NCBI GenBank assembly: GCA_020226215.1 | Contig: CM035225.1 | Location: forward strand, 14,581,868 to 14,645,867 | Source of the DNA: Sindora glabra | Lineage: Eukaryota > Streptophyta > Magnoliopsida > Fabales > Fabaceae | DNA length: 64,000 bases | Direction of reading: 5' to 3' | Shown here: one piece after another, positions 24,568-38,030 of the stretch | How the letters are laid out: each line of letters starts with the position of its first letter | Position numbering within the stretch: position 1 is the first letter of the stretch | The notes under the pieces: generated by a model | What the model saw: only the letters and a program-made list of their open reading frames with translations | Database searches by the model: none | Told to the model about the DNA's origin: nothing | Position numbers and translations under genes: made by a program

Positions 24568-25242
24568 GACTTTGTTGTGTGTAAGCAATTTATAAATTAG
24601 CTGATAATTAATAAGTTAGTTAATATTTAATAAATGATAAGTTAACTGATTGTATAAAAGTATTTTGTAAAATTAGTTATTAAACTAATTGAAAATATAA
24701 AATGATATAAAATAATATGTTAATATAAATGGATATATAAATTAAATTAAATTTTATTTATTCAAAAATTAAACTATATTAATACAACTAAAATATTTAA
24801 AAATATAATTATCTAAAATTTAATTAATTATATTAATTATATTTTATGGTATTATATATTTATTTACGTACATACTTTTTATATCTATAGTTTAAAATGA
24901 AGATATAATTAATTAAAATTGAATTAATTATATTTTATGATATCATATTTTTTAGAATACTTATTTTATTTAATTATTTATATTAAAATTTTGATATTAC
25001 ATATTTTTTTAATTTTTTAATTATATTTTTCATTAATTATTTAAAAGAAGAACATAATTACTTATTAAAAGCATGAGTTGTAAATTGAAAAAATGATAAA
25101 TTTGGTCAAAATTTAAAAATTTATTAGCTTATAAATTATAAATTACTAAAAATAATTTATTAAGTTAAAATTTATCTTTTATAAGTCGATACATTAAACA
25201 CTTCTTAAAATTAATTTATAATTTATTTGTTGCACAAAGCTA
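24568..25242. mobile_element. hAT-like MITE (family member 1)
   Basis: The ends GACTTTGTTGTGTGTAAGC and, inverted from the right, TAGCTTTGTGCAACAAATAA form imperfect inverted repeats followed by TTATAAATTA-type subterminal repeats. The same terminal design recurs at 49936-50552 and 59854-61450, which supports one family. No coding capacity. No clear target duplication was found for this copy. Confidence 0.55.
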
Positions 25243-26109
25243 AACATGCTAATCTATCTAATTATATATTAGGCGTGTCATTTCTCCCAAACATATTACT
25301 TATCTTAATTTTATCTTCTTTAGGTGTGAACTACACTTGCCAATATAAAAGTTGATGTTTCTTCCTGTGAGGCGTTGTACCCTACTCTCCATTATTAAAG
25401 ATGACATTTTGCAAATTCCTGATTTCTTGCCTTAATTTTATTCCTTTTCTAATTTTCGTAATTTTTTTCTATTTTCCATTCCACTTTGCTAGATTTTCCT
25501 TTTCGATTTTCTTAATTTCTTCTGTTGTCCATTTTTAGGAAATCGTCGATGTATTCCTAAGAAAAATGTCGATGCCCCTTGAACTATTCCTAATGACAAC
25601 AATGATATCTTCACCTTCTGCTATTTAATTTCTCCACAGTGTTCAATCTTTTAATGGGTATGTAAGTTTTCTATGCCTTACACATTTTTCTCTTCAATTT
25701 TCTTTTCATTATTCTCAAATTGCTTGGATTGGCATTTCTTAGGTTTGTTTCTCATTATTTACCTAGATTTTGTCTTTTTTTTCTCTTTTCTTTCATTAGG
25801 GTTTAGTTCTTTTCTCTTAACATGCAAACAAGTATCATATATTGTCTCTATTGTCTACCTAGATTCTATCTTTTTTAGCATTGAATTTCAAGTGTGTTCA
25901 ATTTATATTTTTGAATGGATTGTTACAAGCTTTGGGCATTAAGATAAGATGATTGCAAACAAAAATTTTCCTAAAAAGGAACAAATGACAAACATGTTAC
26001 CTTTTTGTATTAATGCCATTAGTGTTAAATTAGAGCTTGAAGTGTTACCAATGTATTATTAGCTAAAAATTTCAATCCATGGTTATATTTAGCATATATA
26101 GCATTTACA
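25243..26109. other. Pyrimidine-rich intergenic sequence; no supported gene
   Basis: An open frame at 25673-25942 is almost entirely Phe/Ser/Leu, produced by T-rich sequence, and is not credible as a protein. Confidence 0.5.
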
Positions 26110-26380
26110 TTATTGCATGCATATTCCACTAGTAGATTTTACTATAGGACCATCATTGGGAGATTTTATTGCAGGGCTGGAAGAATATGCTTTAGGGCTA
26201 AGAGAACTTACTATGGAGTCAGGAGATTCACTAGAGGGAGAACTTACTGCAAAGCTAAGAGATTGACCAGGGGAAGGGCTTGGTGATATTTGATTATTTG
26301 GTGCCTTAGAAACTATAATTCTTTTACGGTCTTTTACCTAACCAGAAGTAAATCAAAATACTATAACTAATTTATGGAGC
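26110..26380 (-). pseudogene. Possible exon with Ser/Pro-rich tail (unrecognised)
   Basis: The minus strand is open for about 88 codons to a TAA at 26112-26110. Its translation has a short basic segment KDRKRIIVSKAP and then a Ser/Pro-rich run with ISPSPSPG, SPSSESPDS, SLSPKAYSSSP and IKSPNDGP motifs. Such tails occur in arabinogalactan-type and early nodulin-like (phytocyanin) proteins. A possible splice acceptor (TTAG) sits just before KDRK. I could not find a matching phytocyanin domain, signal peptide or start upstream, so this may be a relic or chance. The composition differs clearly from the AT-rich surroundings. Confidence 0.3.
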
Positions 26381-29300
26381 CTATCTTTTCTTCGAAAACA
26401 TGAATAGTACGAGATTTCTCTCTTATGCAATCCAAAAGGTTTTATTTCATTTGGGGAGGCAGAGATTTAATTGCCTTTCACATGTTCTTTACTTTTAGAA
26501 ATGAAGATCTCATGGTACTTCTTCTTTCAAATCAAAATCTTTATCAACATTATTTTTTAGTTTCAATTCTTTTGTGTAATATTTCCACACATTTTGTGCC
26601 TGCACTAACTAATTTAGAGGATAACATTCAATATACTACAAAAATTACCAAATTCCACAGTGTCAATGCAACATTTATCAACTTCATTTATGTTTTGCAT
26701 CTAGATCACATGTCATACAATATAATTATGTAGTTAAATGTATCTCATACTATTAAAATCATGCTTCCATCTATATGTTTCTTCATTTGATGTATTGCCC
26801 AATGCACACAAAGATCGTATCACCATTTTTTTTATGCTACTTCAGTGATAATGCCACCTAACCTTATTAGTTAAGTAGTGTTATAGTTAGAGGACAATGC
26901 TAGAGATTTCATGCATAAATTTTTTCTACTCCCTCTCCCGAGGGATGAGTTGGCATTTCACTTTTTTTTGATGTGTTTCTAATGTAGAGGGATTCCGATA
27001 TGGATATGTAGAAAGATTTATAAGCTCTACTTGAGCGTTTTTCTTTATGCACTCAGTATAAGTGAGAGTTTAATGAAGTTTAACTTTTTCTCTTAAGTAG
27101 TAAAGTTCTTATATAATGACATATAAAGCCATAAGTAACAACTCATTAATATTATGCAAGGGTCTTTGTCCTTGTTCATGAAGTCCTTCCAACTTTAACA
27201 TAACCCCAACCTTATTGGAACTTTGTCTGTGTATAATATATTGATATCTATGTTAAAGATGTTTTGATCCATCTTGAATACTATTTTTTACATTTCTATC
27301 AATGTAATAGATTTTAATTTCATTTTACAAAATTTTCTAATTTAAGTAAATATCATAGTAAAAAATAATGTTAAAAATGAGAAAGAAAGAAATATAAGGT
27401 AATGGATGTTGAAGTTAACTTAAGGCAAAGGCATGTACCCTAATCAAACAATAGTAAAAATTAGAAGATTTAATGTTAATACATTTGTAAGCGCTTTTAT
27501 TTATAATAAATTAGTCATATTTTATTTTGTTCAAATGCATATATTGAAAGTGCTCTGACCACGTGTATCATATAATTTCACAATCTTATATATTCTTGGC
27601 TTTGTGCTTGAAATCAGGACAATATGATAAAATCTATATAGGCAACTATCATTTATATGGATGAATTTACCTTAATAATATTTGGTTTTTATTAAAAATT
27701 ATATAAAAATTAGTTAAATTGTTGATCATTTTACAAATCTGTGCAAAGCATGGGTACAAAAGCTAGCGCTATATAAGCGTAAGCAATAACATTTTTCCCT
27801 TTTTTTTAAGTACAAACATTAATTAACAACTATGGGACTTAAAGATTTGAAATGTTGAAAAAATAATATTTTATATCAAATTAAAATATTTTTTACATTA
27901 TGATTTTATTTATTTAATGAATTAAAAACATATGATTAAGTTGGGATAGTTCTTCCATATATAAATTATAATTATAGATATTGATACTCTAATTGATAAA
28001 TCAATAAAATAATAATAATATGTTACTTATGTGAAAGAAATTTTCTAATTAATTATTCCTTTAGAATTTTTTAAATTATAATTTAAATTTATTTTAATTT
28101 TATTTTAGCACCATATCTTTTTTTAAAAAAATTATAACTAAATAAAAAAAAGTTGAGTCAAATGCTTTTTTCACAAAAATTTAAAAAAACTTTTACTTCA
28201 AATGTTTCTTTTTTTTTCTCTCTTTTTACTTGACACATATTTTTAAAATTTATATTTGTACTTAAAGTTAAAAATATATAATAAATTATTACTTTACAAA
28301 ATAGAGTAACATATTAATTATTGTCAAAAATTAATAAAAAATTACTATTCATTATTTAATCATGGCATTAAATGTAAGAGAATATTTTTTGCTATTTAAA
28401 ATCACTCATTTATATTGAAGTAAATATATATAAAATCCGGTTCTTCTCTATTAAATGAAGAAAATTATTATTTACTCAAAAAATTTAAAAACTTATATAC
28501 TATATTCTTGAATATTTTATTTTAATTGTTTTACCAATAACATTATTTTTTTAATGCTAAAATCTTTACTTGACGTAAATTTATTAGAAAAATATATATA
28601 ATGTAATCAAATTATATTTGGACATTAGTGTACTATATCCAAATAAATTGAATTTTTTATTTTAACAAATCAAAATCTTAATATAAATCATTTGATTGTT
28701 TTTTTAATATAATGTAATATTTTTCACTTTTTTAAATTATTTACCTTTGTATATAAAATTGAACAATATCAAGAAATTGCTGGTAAACAATCAACATATA
28801 TGCACACATACTTTCCTATGTATATATGTTCAAATACATTCTAATTAAAAATTCAAGATTAAAAAATACAAGTGATTTGTTATTATAATTTTGACTTAAT
28901 ATATACATTCATTTACAAATTTTACATATTAAATCATTAATTGCATTTTTTTATGTCAATCTCTGTTTTTTCTTTATATTTTCAAGTATTATTAATAAAA
29001 ACTCAATTTTGTCTGATTTATTTTTTTATTTTATCTTGTATAAAAATCATTAATAATAATATATTAAATTAATAACATAAATATTTTATTTAAAAATGAT
29101 AGTACATATGTTGTAAAAACTTGTGTTTATTAATGATTTATAAGATGAGAAAAGTAAAATGAAATGCACATATTAAATTTTTATAAGTGTACATGTAATA
29201 CTTTAATTTTTAAATAAAACTTTCTTAACATATTTTAAATATACTTAGAGGACTTAATTTTAGATGATGACATGTTAGAAAAATAATAATTATAAGTATT

Positions 29301-30540
29301 ATTTTTTTAAAAGTATTAATAAATATTGGAATTTTAAATGAAAATAATACTAAAATTTATTACTAAATTGAGTAGTTTAAATAATTTTTTTGTGCATTAA
29401 TATGTAAGAAATAAGAGAAGAAAATTATTTAAAAAAGAAAAAAAAAATCTAGCTTATAAATTAAAAGTTTAGATTTTCAATTTGTTAACTATATTTTATA
29501 TTTTCAAAATAATTATGTAGCAAATTTTTGAAAGAATTTAGTTTTAAAAATTTTAAATTAAAATTTATTATAAATAAATTTATGTTAATAATTATTAAAT
29601 TAGGTTTATTATATAATAAAGAGGTATAAAAACTTACATACAAGTTAATATAAACAATTCACTCAAATTACTTATTTTATGTTATTAATAGATTTAAAAT
29701 TAAAATAAGGTTTATTATTTAAAATATAATTGTCATGTCATTAATTTTTTATCTATTAAATAAGTCTCTTAATTAGGATCTTAATCATTCATTTTTTTAT
29801 TATTAAAATTTAATGATTTTCATTTTATCACAAAATCAAAGTATTAATACTTAAATTTTAATTTGGGTATATTAAAATTGTTCTTGGATATTTGATTAAT
29901 TCATTAAATGAAAATTATTCTACATTTAAAACATTGATTTTGTGAAATTTAGGAAATAACGTTGGAAATTTCTGGAGAGACGAGAAATGCGGCGTTCAAA
30001 TTTTTTAAATTTCCAAACTACATCTATTTTGGTTTGTTTAGGCAGAAAACAAACAAGAATATTTGAGGCTTGCATCAATATTTCTCATCCAACCACAAGT
30101 TCACATGAGGCCAGCCTTAAATTGTTTATATATATATATATATATATTAAAGGTCAAATTATTCATATATTTTATTTTTGAAAATTACCCACATAGAAAT
30201 TAACATGTTTCGGAGGGGTTGCATGTATAATTTTCACAATAAAAACTATGAAGAAAATTAAATAAAGGTTTAAATTCAATTTAAACCCCTTAAAATATAG
30301 GTTTTATCCATTTAAATAATTAACTGATATATTTTTATCTTCTTATTTGATTTTCATTAATTTCTTCACTTCACAAGATGGTTTCCATCCAATAAGAATA
30401 CTCCTTCTATAATAACCTAAACCTAAAATAATTTTTATAATAAGTATAAAAAGAGATTTTTATCTAAGTATTAAAAATTTTGAACAAAATTTAATTTTTT
30501 TTGAAAATTTATTATCTATAAAACCTTAAGTAATATAGTT
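26381..30540. other. AT-rich intergenic sequence
   Basis: No supported gene, RNA or structured mobile element. A short TA run lies near 30130-30150. Confidence 0.5.
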
Positions 30541-30542
30541 TA

Positions 30543-30830
30543 TTGGATGAATTCTTAGAAATGAAATTGGAGTTGATAGAAATTATTTTATCAAATTTAA
30601 CAAGAGAATTAAAATTGTATCAGTTAAATGTTTTAAAAAATGAAATAAATTATTTTAAATTAGAAAAATCAAAACAACACAATTTATTTTTAATTTCAAA
30701 GGAAGCTAAAGCTGTATTTAACCGTTGGAAGAATGATGAGGCTGCTTAAGAAGACCAAAAGGGGAAGTATTTGGTGAATTCGAAACTTTCACCTTAAAGC
30801 GAAAGAAAACAAATTAATGAATTCAATTTG
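30543..30830 (+). pseudogene. Small Lys/Glu-rich coding-like stretch, frameshifted, unrecognised
   Basis: An open frame of 68 residues (30543-30749) has an amphipathic, helix-like composition and ends KAVFNRWKNDEAA. Right after its stop a shifted frame continues with coding-like composition through FGEFETFTLKRKK to a stop near 30820, which suggests a relic with one frameshift. No family was recognised. It could come from a retroelement, an endogenous pararetrovirus-like sequence or a lost host gene. The ATG at the left is not shown to be the true start. Confidence 0.3.
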
Positions 30831-32260
30831 GCAAATTAATTAAGTTTTGCCTTAAAAGCTAAGGAAACATTAAAAAAATAATACCCATTATCTCATTATA
30901 AAATAAAAACTTTTTAATAATAGTAATATGTAGAAAAAAATTGGTTTCAGGACTTTTAGCCCTTCTTTTTTCGTTGCGTGTCTATGTCATCCATTAGCTG
31001 GGCTATGACATTGGCTAATGAAGTACGTGTCTATAGTGGGCAAGTAAAAACTTGGAATTGACCAAACATACGGCCTTGGAGCAAGTCCCAACTATGGAAC
31101 CTGTCTTTATGAATTTTAAGAATTCGTTTAGCATGAATTTTTTCAAAATTAATTTTAATTTATTTATAAATAAATTTTATTATTTAAAAATTTTATTTAA
31201 AATTAATAATTTCAATTAATCTGTAAATTAATTATTTTATTTATAATTTATTAAAAATATATTAAATTTAATTAAAAAATAAAATTTAATGATATCATGA
31301 TAAATATAATATTAAAAAAGATAAATTTTTTATATAATATATTTTTTATATCAAATGATATGAATTTTAGTAAAATTATTTTCAAATTAGATGGATTTTA
31401 TAATAATATAAATGTAATTAAATATAAATTGAAAATAAAATGAAATCCTTTTTTTACTTAACGTCAAATATTATTTTAAAAATAAATTCACTGAAAAAAA
31501 GATATCAAATCTTATTTTTGGTTATGGGAACAGGGGGGTAAGGTAATTTGTTTGAAACGGTTTTTTTTTCCAAATTGAATTGCATTTACAGTTATAATTA
31601 AATAATTAAATTGGATAAAATATGAATCCACGTTTTTATAAAAGCTAAGTCAAATTTTTTTTAAAGTTTTCTTCTTTACTGTCTCAGATTTAAATTCATA
31701 ATGTTATATAAATTTGTATGTATTAAATGAATCATTAATACTAAAAAATATTAAAAAATGTTGAAATGTAGTTTTTTCCTCAATAAAAGATGAAATTATA
31801 ATTATAATTATATTATATTATAATTATATGAATATTTGTTACCCTCATAACAATATCAAATTGTTTGTAACTTTTGTAACTGTTTTAAGAAATTACGAAG
31901 AGAATTGAAGTGTATATCAGATTATTATTTTTTGTGATCAAGTTGCGAATGTTTGATGTCAATAAGATTTTTTTTTTCAAAACATAGATTACGACATCAA
32001 TTTTATAGTTGAAACTCTATAAATTTAAGCTGTTTAACATGAAAAAATTGTGACAAGATAGTTAAATTTTTTGGCAGTAAACTCTCATAACATATTGCAT
32101 GTTACAAATAAATAATATTAACTCATATTTTACAACAAAACGATCACATGTAAATTTAAAAATTTTGAATTATAATAGAATAATTATATCCAAATTTTTA
32201 ACATAATTCCAGAATTATTTAAAATTGATTTTTTTGTATTTTTTGTAATTTAAAATTTTA
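30831..32260. other. AT-rich intergenic sequence
   Basis: No supported feature. The G+C content rises sharply at about 32265, at the start of the actin upstream region. Confidence 0.5.
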
Positions 32261-32264
32261 GAGG

Positions 32265-33649
32265 AGGCTCAATAAGTGGGATGGATAGTGTACAGCAAAA
32301 CTTTCAAGGCATGGTCGGTACGCAGTGGGCCCAGCAGCCGCAGCAAGTCCATCATAGCCGCCAATTCTGACGTGGCAACCCATGCACAATCCATCAGAAG
32401 ACCAAAATCTCGATTTGGACGGCAAGAAACACCGTTGGATTCCAAATTCACTAATATCCTTGTTACAGCATCCCGTTTCTATGTGTTTGGCTGATTGGCT
32501 CTTGACAAATCCAAATTTTCCCTCGCGATTTTTACAGTAAAATTTCCGAATTCCTCGGGATAAACTTTCCCCACGAGCCAAACAGAGATGAATTACAGTT
32601 TTACAATTGTATTTGAATTTCATTTCATCGGCATTTAGTGTCATTTAACTTCAGGCGTGGAATATAAGGCTCATCAGTTACTCATACTCACAGCACTCTT
32701 CGCTGCTCCACCGGACTGCGTTGGCTTCATTTCCGATTCGTCCTTTCCTTGCAACCTGGTGAGTTCGAGTTTCGTTCAGTCAAGGTAAAGTTTCGATCTT
32801 CGATTTGGTGTTTTTTGTTCGGTTTTGATGAGATTTCTGGTTGAATTTTGCGCTGCATGTTTTCGGGGTAGAGGGTATTTTTTTTCCTGAGTAGCTATGC
32901 TTCTAGATCCGCAATCAGTTCTTTTTCGTGTGATGATGAGTGCTTGATCGATAGGTTTCTCATCTTTAATTACCGTCGCTGGTGTAGATCTAATTTTTGG
33001 TCTATTTTTGTACGGGTTTGTTTGATTTTGTGTTGATTCCGGTGTAAGATGTCTTCTGGTGCACTGGATTTGATAGTTTGATTGTTTTCCGACAATTTTT
33101 GGTTGATCAAGTGGTAGATTATGATGTTAATCTGCAGGATTGCTTATGATTCTGTGAATCGAAAATAGTGCTTTCTTTTGATTTTTGTATTTTAAGTTTT
33201 ATGAATATGTTAAGCTGGCGCATATCTGACCTTTATAAGCCTCGTGGTGTTTACATTAACCTTTCTCTGACGCGATGACATGATTATTGTACTTGTCGAT
33301 TATTTGAATTTTTTTTTCTTCATTTTTCATAATTGAGGAGTGAAGGGATAAATATACCGTGCTTGTGATATATATATTTTTCTTCATTTTGATTGCATAA
33401 GTGTAATTATGGGTTCTAGGTTCAATGATATTGCTAGCATTATGAAATGTTGAGGTAACAAAATTGCTAGCCACTAGGTTTTGGATTTTTATTTTTTTAA
33501 ATTTCGCACTTCAAAGACTGGAGCCATGAGAGGCGTGAATTTCATGATAATGTTTGACTGTTTGCTTACTAGAATCTGCTCTGTTCTCTCCTCTTCTTCA
33601 TGTCGGGGCATACATATTAAATCTTCTGCATTCCCTTTTTCCTGTACAG
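32265..33649 (+). promoter_or_regulatory. Actin promoter, 5' UTR and leader intron
   Basis: The region from 32265 is GC-richer than its surroundings and holds a TGGGCC motif (32326-32331). A TATA-like ATATAAGG lies at 32662-32669, which puts the transcription start near 32695. The untranslated first exon probably ends at 32784 (CAAG|GTAAAG); a stronger-looking alternative donor (GTGAGT) begins at 32759. The acceptor is CCTGTACAG at 33641-33649, giving a leader intron of about 0.87-0.89 kb. Leader introns just before the start codon are typical of plant actin genes and often raise expression. Open frames on both strands within 32258-32644 are probably chance. Confidence 0.7.
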
Positions 33650-33659
33650 GTTATAGAAG

Positions 33660-35386
33660 ATGGCTGATGCTGAGGACATTCAACCTCTTGTTGTTGATAA
33701 TGGAACTGGAATGGTCAAGGTCAGTGATTTTGTATATGATGGCACATATAAATGTTTATCCAATGAAGTTTTGTTTGTTTTCGCTTCATTCATGAAAAGG
33801 CCAGCAGTGTAAAGTGCAACAGTTTGATTTATTGATATTTTTCTTTAACTGAGTATGTGGATGTGTATTTTCCTATAAATCGTATAGGCTGGATTTGCTG
33901 GTGATGATGCCCCTAGAGCTGTCTTCCCCAGTATTGTTGGACGACCTCGGCACACTGGTGTTATGGTTGGGATGGGTCAGAAGGATGCTTATGTTGGTGA
34001 TGAAGCCCAGTCAAAAAGAGGTATCCTTACTTTGAAGTACCCCATAGAGCATGGTATAGTCAGCAACTGGGATGACATGGAGAAAATCTGGCATCACACA
34101 TTTTACAATGAGCTTCGTGTTGCCCCTGAAGAACACCCAGTACTGCTTACTGAGGCACCACTCAACCCAAAGGCCAACAGAGAGAAAATGACTCAAATCA
34201 TGTTTGAAACTTTCAATGTGCCTGCAATGTATGTTGCCATCCAGGCTGTTCTATCTCTGTATGCTAGTGGACGTACAACAGGTCTGTTGCCCTAGTGGAT
34301 TTTGTCCTCTTTTATTTATTTATTTTCCTGGGATTGCAAAACTTGGATTAGGTCAGTTTTGCTTTGGCCAAAGGCTGCTTGTTGGTTGATAGAGAGGGCT
34401 TAAGACAGGCTAATATATTAAATGATCTGGAATGTTGAATAATTTTTTGACTTATATTGGCTGCTGAAAGGAACCCCACAGTAAAACCTCATTATGCAGA
34501 GGTTCATTGGTACTAATACGGGAGAGACATGCAATTTTTTTTGGCTAGATTTATACCAGCTTCAAATTATATCTTCCTTCTTGGTTTGTATTCTTATTGG
34601 GGTACTGTTCCTGTATATAGGTATTGTGCTTGATTCTGGTGACGGTGTGAGCCACACGGTGCCCATTTATGAAGGGTATGCCCTACCCCATGCAATCCTG
34701 CGATTGGATCTTGCTGGACGTGATTTGACAGACTACTTGATGAAAATCCTTACTGAGAGAGGGTACTCTTTCACAACCACTGCTGAGCGTGAAATTGTTC
34801 GTGATGTGAAGGAGAAGCTGGCATATGTTGCTATTGATTTTGAACAAGAATCAGAGACTGCCAAGAGCAGTTCTGCAGTTGAGAAAAGCTACGAGTTACC
34901 TGATGGACAGGTTATAACCATTGGATCAGAGAGATTCCGTTGCCCAGAAGTACTTTTCCAGCCTTCTTTTATTGGTATGGAAGCTGCTGGAATCCATGAA
35001 ACCACCTACAATTCTATCATGAAGTGTGATGTGGATATTAGGAAGGATCTCTATGGAAATATTGTGCTCAGTGGTGGTTCAACTATGTTCCCTGGAATTG
35101 CTGATAGAATGAGCAAGGAGATTACTGCTCTTGCTCCAAGCAGCATGAAAATCAAGGTGGTTGCACCTCCTGAGAGGAAGTACAGTGTGTGGATTGGTGG
35201 TTCAATCTTGGCGTCACTCAGCACCTTCCAACAGGTTCTTGCTTTTGCTTTACTCGATTATTTATCTTGGTATTCTTCTGCCTGTCACTTTGCTAATTTG
35301 TCCTCTTTCCTTAAATGCAGATGTGGATATCTAAGGGTGAATATGATGAATCTGGCCCGGCTATTGTTCACAGGAAGTGCTTCTAA
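33660..35386 (+). CDS. Actin, 377 residues, 4 coding exons
   Basis: Coding exons 33660-33719, 33888-34281, 34621-35234 and 35321-35386 join with standard GT..AG introns after codon 20, within codon 152 and after codon 356, the classical plant actin positions. The protein runs from [10 protein letters not shown] to IVHRKCF at full family length. It contains the nucleotide-binding loops DNGTGMVK and [13 protein letters not shown], the hinge region and the [17 protein letters not shown] signature. It polymerises into cytoplasmic microfilaments with ATP hydrolysis. The residue before DNGTG is Val where plant actins usually have Cys (VCDNGTG). Other mild variants are ESETAK for ELETAK and SGPAIV for SGPSIV. 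No disabling change is seen, so it is probably functional. Isoform class cannot be assigned without a tree. Frames that run into introns 2 and 3 are artefacts of readthrough. Confidence 0.97.
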
Positions 35387-36869
35387 GGCAGGTGGAGAGG
35401 ATACGGATGGTGATCAAAGCTGTTCCTGCACCAAGTCATATGTCTTGTCAATCAAGTTTGGTTGAGATTATATTTAGTGTAATGGACGATTGAGTTTGTA
35501 AGCTGAATATGTTATTATGCAATGTCTTTTTAGGTCACTAGCAGCCAGGACTATTCCATGCAATTGGCGGATGGTAATGGAACTTGGTAGATTCTGTCTG
35601 GTTTGATTTTCATTTTCCATATTTCTTTTTTATGTTTTGGCCAAGAATGTAGGTTCCTGAGTTAGGTGGATGAGTAAGCTTTACCATCATTTCACCCCGG
35701 ACTGGGATTTTTGAGTCAGTTATGTTTATATTTATTGTATGCTTTTGATTTGACTTTCAGTTTGCAGTGAACTCTCTTTGGACAACAGTGTTTATGCTTA
35801 GTTATTCTGTTCTTCCATTGTTCAGTGATACAAGTGGTTTGCTTCCTCCCATTTTGATTAATTCATCCTCTCGATCAAGATTGATTCTAGATTTGTTGAC
35901 TAGTTAATAACTTGGTCGAAGAAATTTGTGTTCCAATTTGTATTTTACTAAAAAAAGAACCTGTTACGGATGGATTAGACAAAGGGCTAAATTCTCCAGG
36001 AATATGCTTCCAGTAATAAGCCGAACCGTATGCCCCGTGATTGTTGGGACCACGGCTGGTTTCATAGCAGAATATTGGTGTTGAATGAGTGGTGAATGAG
36101 TGGGAAGGCATACGCGTGCATCAGAATTAAGCCAGGAAACAGTATGTGATTTTGTAAGGGTCGGACAAGATTCCGTCGACGAATGACAGAGGAATCAGAC
36201 ATCATGTGGTGACCTCCTTTGAGGCCCTAGAAATTATGTTAGCATGCTTGCTGATCTGTGAGATTCATACACTAAATCTGAAAGTAAATGACGCTCGCTA
36301 ATCAGTAGTGTTCGGCTGGCCTTTTATATCGATATATTTCCTGATCTATAAACCATGTTTTGTCTTCGGTCACTTGTTTATTTTGAAAGCCCTGGTGCTT
36401 TTTCTGAGATGATGCTTATATTTTTTTTTTAAGGAATTAAGAGGTATATAAAAAATTGTAATTGTAATTTTCTTGCATATATCTGTATAATATTTTTTTA
36501 AATTTAATTACATTTTTGTCTCCTGTTCAAGCTGAAATCGACCGATAAGGATAGAACCGTTCTTATCTATATTTTTCGGGATGGCTTTTGAACAGTTAAA
36601 ATCACCCTTTTTGTGGTTATCCAGATTTGTTCTCGTTGTCACAAAATCTGCACTATGTAGGTGAAGGGCTTCAAATTATAGGCAAATAAGAACGAAGCAT
36701 TAGAGAAGATATTGAAATCCCACAATTCTTCTGCTTGGCAAAATGTGCTGCCACGATCCTTCGGTCTTTGCCAAAATGAAGCAATGGAGAAGAAATTTTA
36801 ACGAAAGTTTCAAATGCTTCCATGACTCCAGTGATTCCAAAAGCAAGGTGGGATGGGGTGTGATTTTAA
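35387..36869. other. Actin 3' region and intergenic sequence
   Basis: The actin 3' UTR probably extends a few hundred bases past 35386; no single poly(A) signal stands out. An open frame on the minus strand at 36111-35887 (74 codons, no match recognised) lies in sequence of normal complexity and is left as unproven. Confidence 0.5.
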
Positions 36870-38030
36870 GGTGGTGTTTAGTTTGTAAAATCTTACATTT
36901 TTAAAAAAGTATATATTTATGATAGTGTGATTCTTGAGAATTTAATTAATGGAAATTTAATATTATTATGTTTAGTTTACTATAGATTTTTTTAGAATAT
37001 TTTATCAAATTTTTAGATATGCTATATTATTATATTTGGTTAATATTTGATATTCTTAAAAATCTTGATATTGTTTCAAAAAAATATACTTATCAAGTTT
37101 TTTATTATAAACTATAATATAGTGAATCATATTTTTATTTAAAATTACATAAATAGTAAAAAGTTTTTTAATACCTAATAAATTAAATTTCAATATTTAA
37201 TATCTAAAAATTTATTAAAATATATATAAAAATATTTTACAGATTGTTATATTTTAATATTTAATCTATTATATTTTTATATATTATATTTTATTATATT
37301 TTAATATTTTATAATTTATTATTATAATTATTAGTTTTTTTATTATTAAATTAATTTTTAAAATGAAGTAAGCATAATTTATTTAAAGTATTATCACAAT
37401 ATTCAATATACTTGATATTTTTATTTTTATAAAATGATAAATTTTTATAGTTAAATCATTTTTACAATTATATTTCATATTGATATTAAATTTTATATTT
37501 TAATTTATTTTCTAATATAAAAATATTATTATTTTATATTTTTATATAGAAATATGCCTTTTTAAAAGAAACTCCAAGCTTGTTATATTAATTTTTAATG
37601 AAAAAACTCATATGTGCATATAATTATATTAAAATAATCTTTCAAATATTAGAAATAATAATAAAAAAGAAATTATAGTTAAAAAATTAATGTTATTGTA
37701 TTTCTTAATAATAAAAAATATTTTAAAATTAAAATAATAATTATTTCCTAATTTAAATTAAAAATTATTTAATAAAGAGATAAATAAAAAAAATTAAATA
37801 TAAGAATAATTTTATTTTTTATTTTAATATCATCATTCTTATTCCATAGGAATTTGAAATTCCTAACTCTTCCAATGAAAATATTTTAGAGAAAAGTTAC
37901 ATTAAAAATATTTTTAAGAATGTGATATTTTTAGGTATTTTTTTCAAATTTTGAACCAAATATGAAAATTTAATATTTTCCTGAAATATTCTCAGAAATG
38001 TTAAAAATATTTCGTGAATTAAATACCACC
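36870..38030. mobile_element. PIF/Harbinger-type non-autonomous element, 1161 bp
   Basis: Ends GGTGGTGTTTAGTTTG and, inverted, GGTGGTATTTAATTCA are imperfect terminal repeats flanked by a 3-bp TAA duplication (36867-36869, 38031-38033). TAA/TTA duplications and GG-starting repeats fit PIF/Harbinger elements. The interior is extremely AT-rich and non-coding, so it depends on a transposase elsewhere. Confidence 0.75.

Noticed and set aside
25673..25942. 89-codon open frame
   Set aside because: Nearly all Phe, Ser, Leu and Ile because the DNA is T-rich; no domain, and no support as a protein.
32258..32644. Overlapping open frames on both strands upstream of actin
   Set aside because: They arise in the GC-richer actin promoter, overlap one another in several frames, and match no family.
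34011..34389. Antisense and shifted frames over the actin gene
   Set aside because: Shadows of the well-supported actin exon 2 and its intron.
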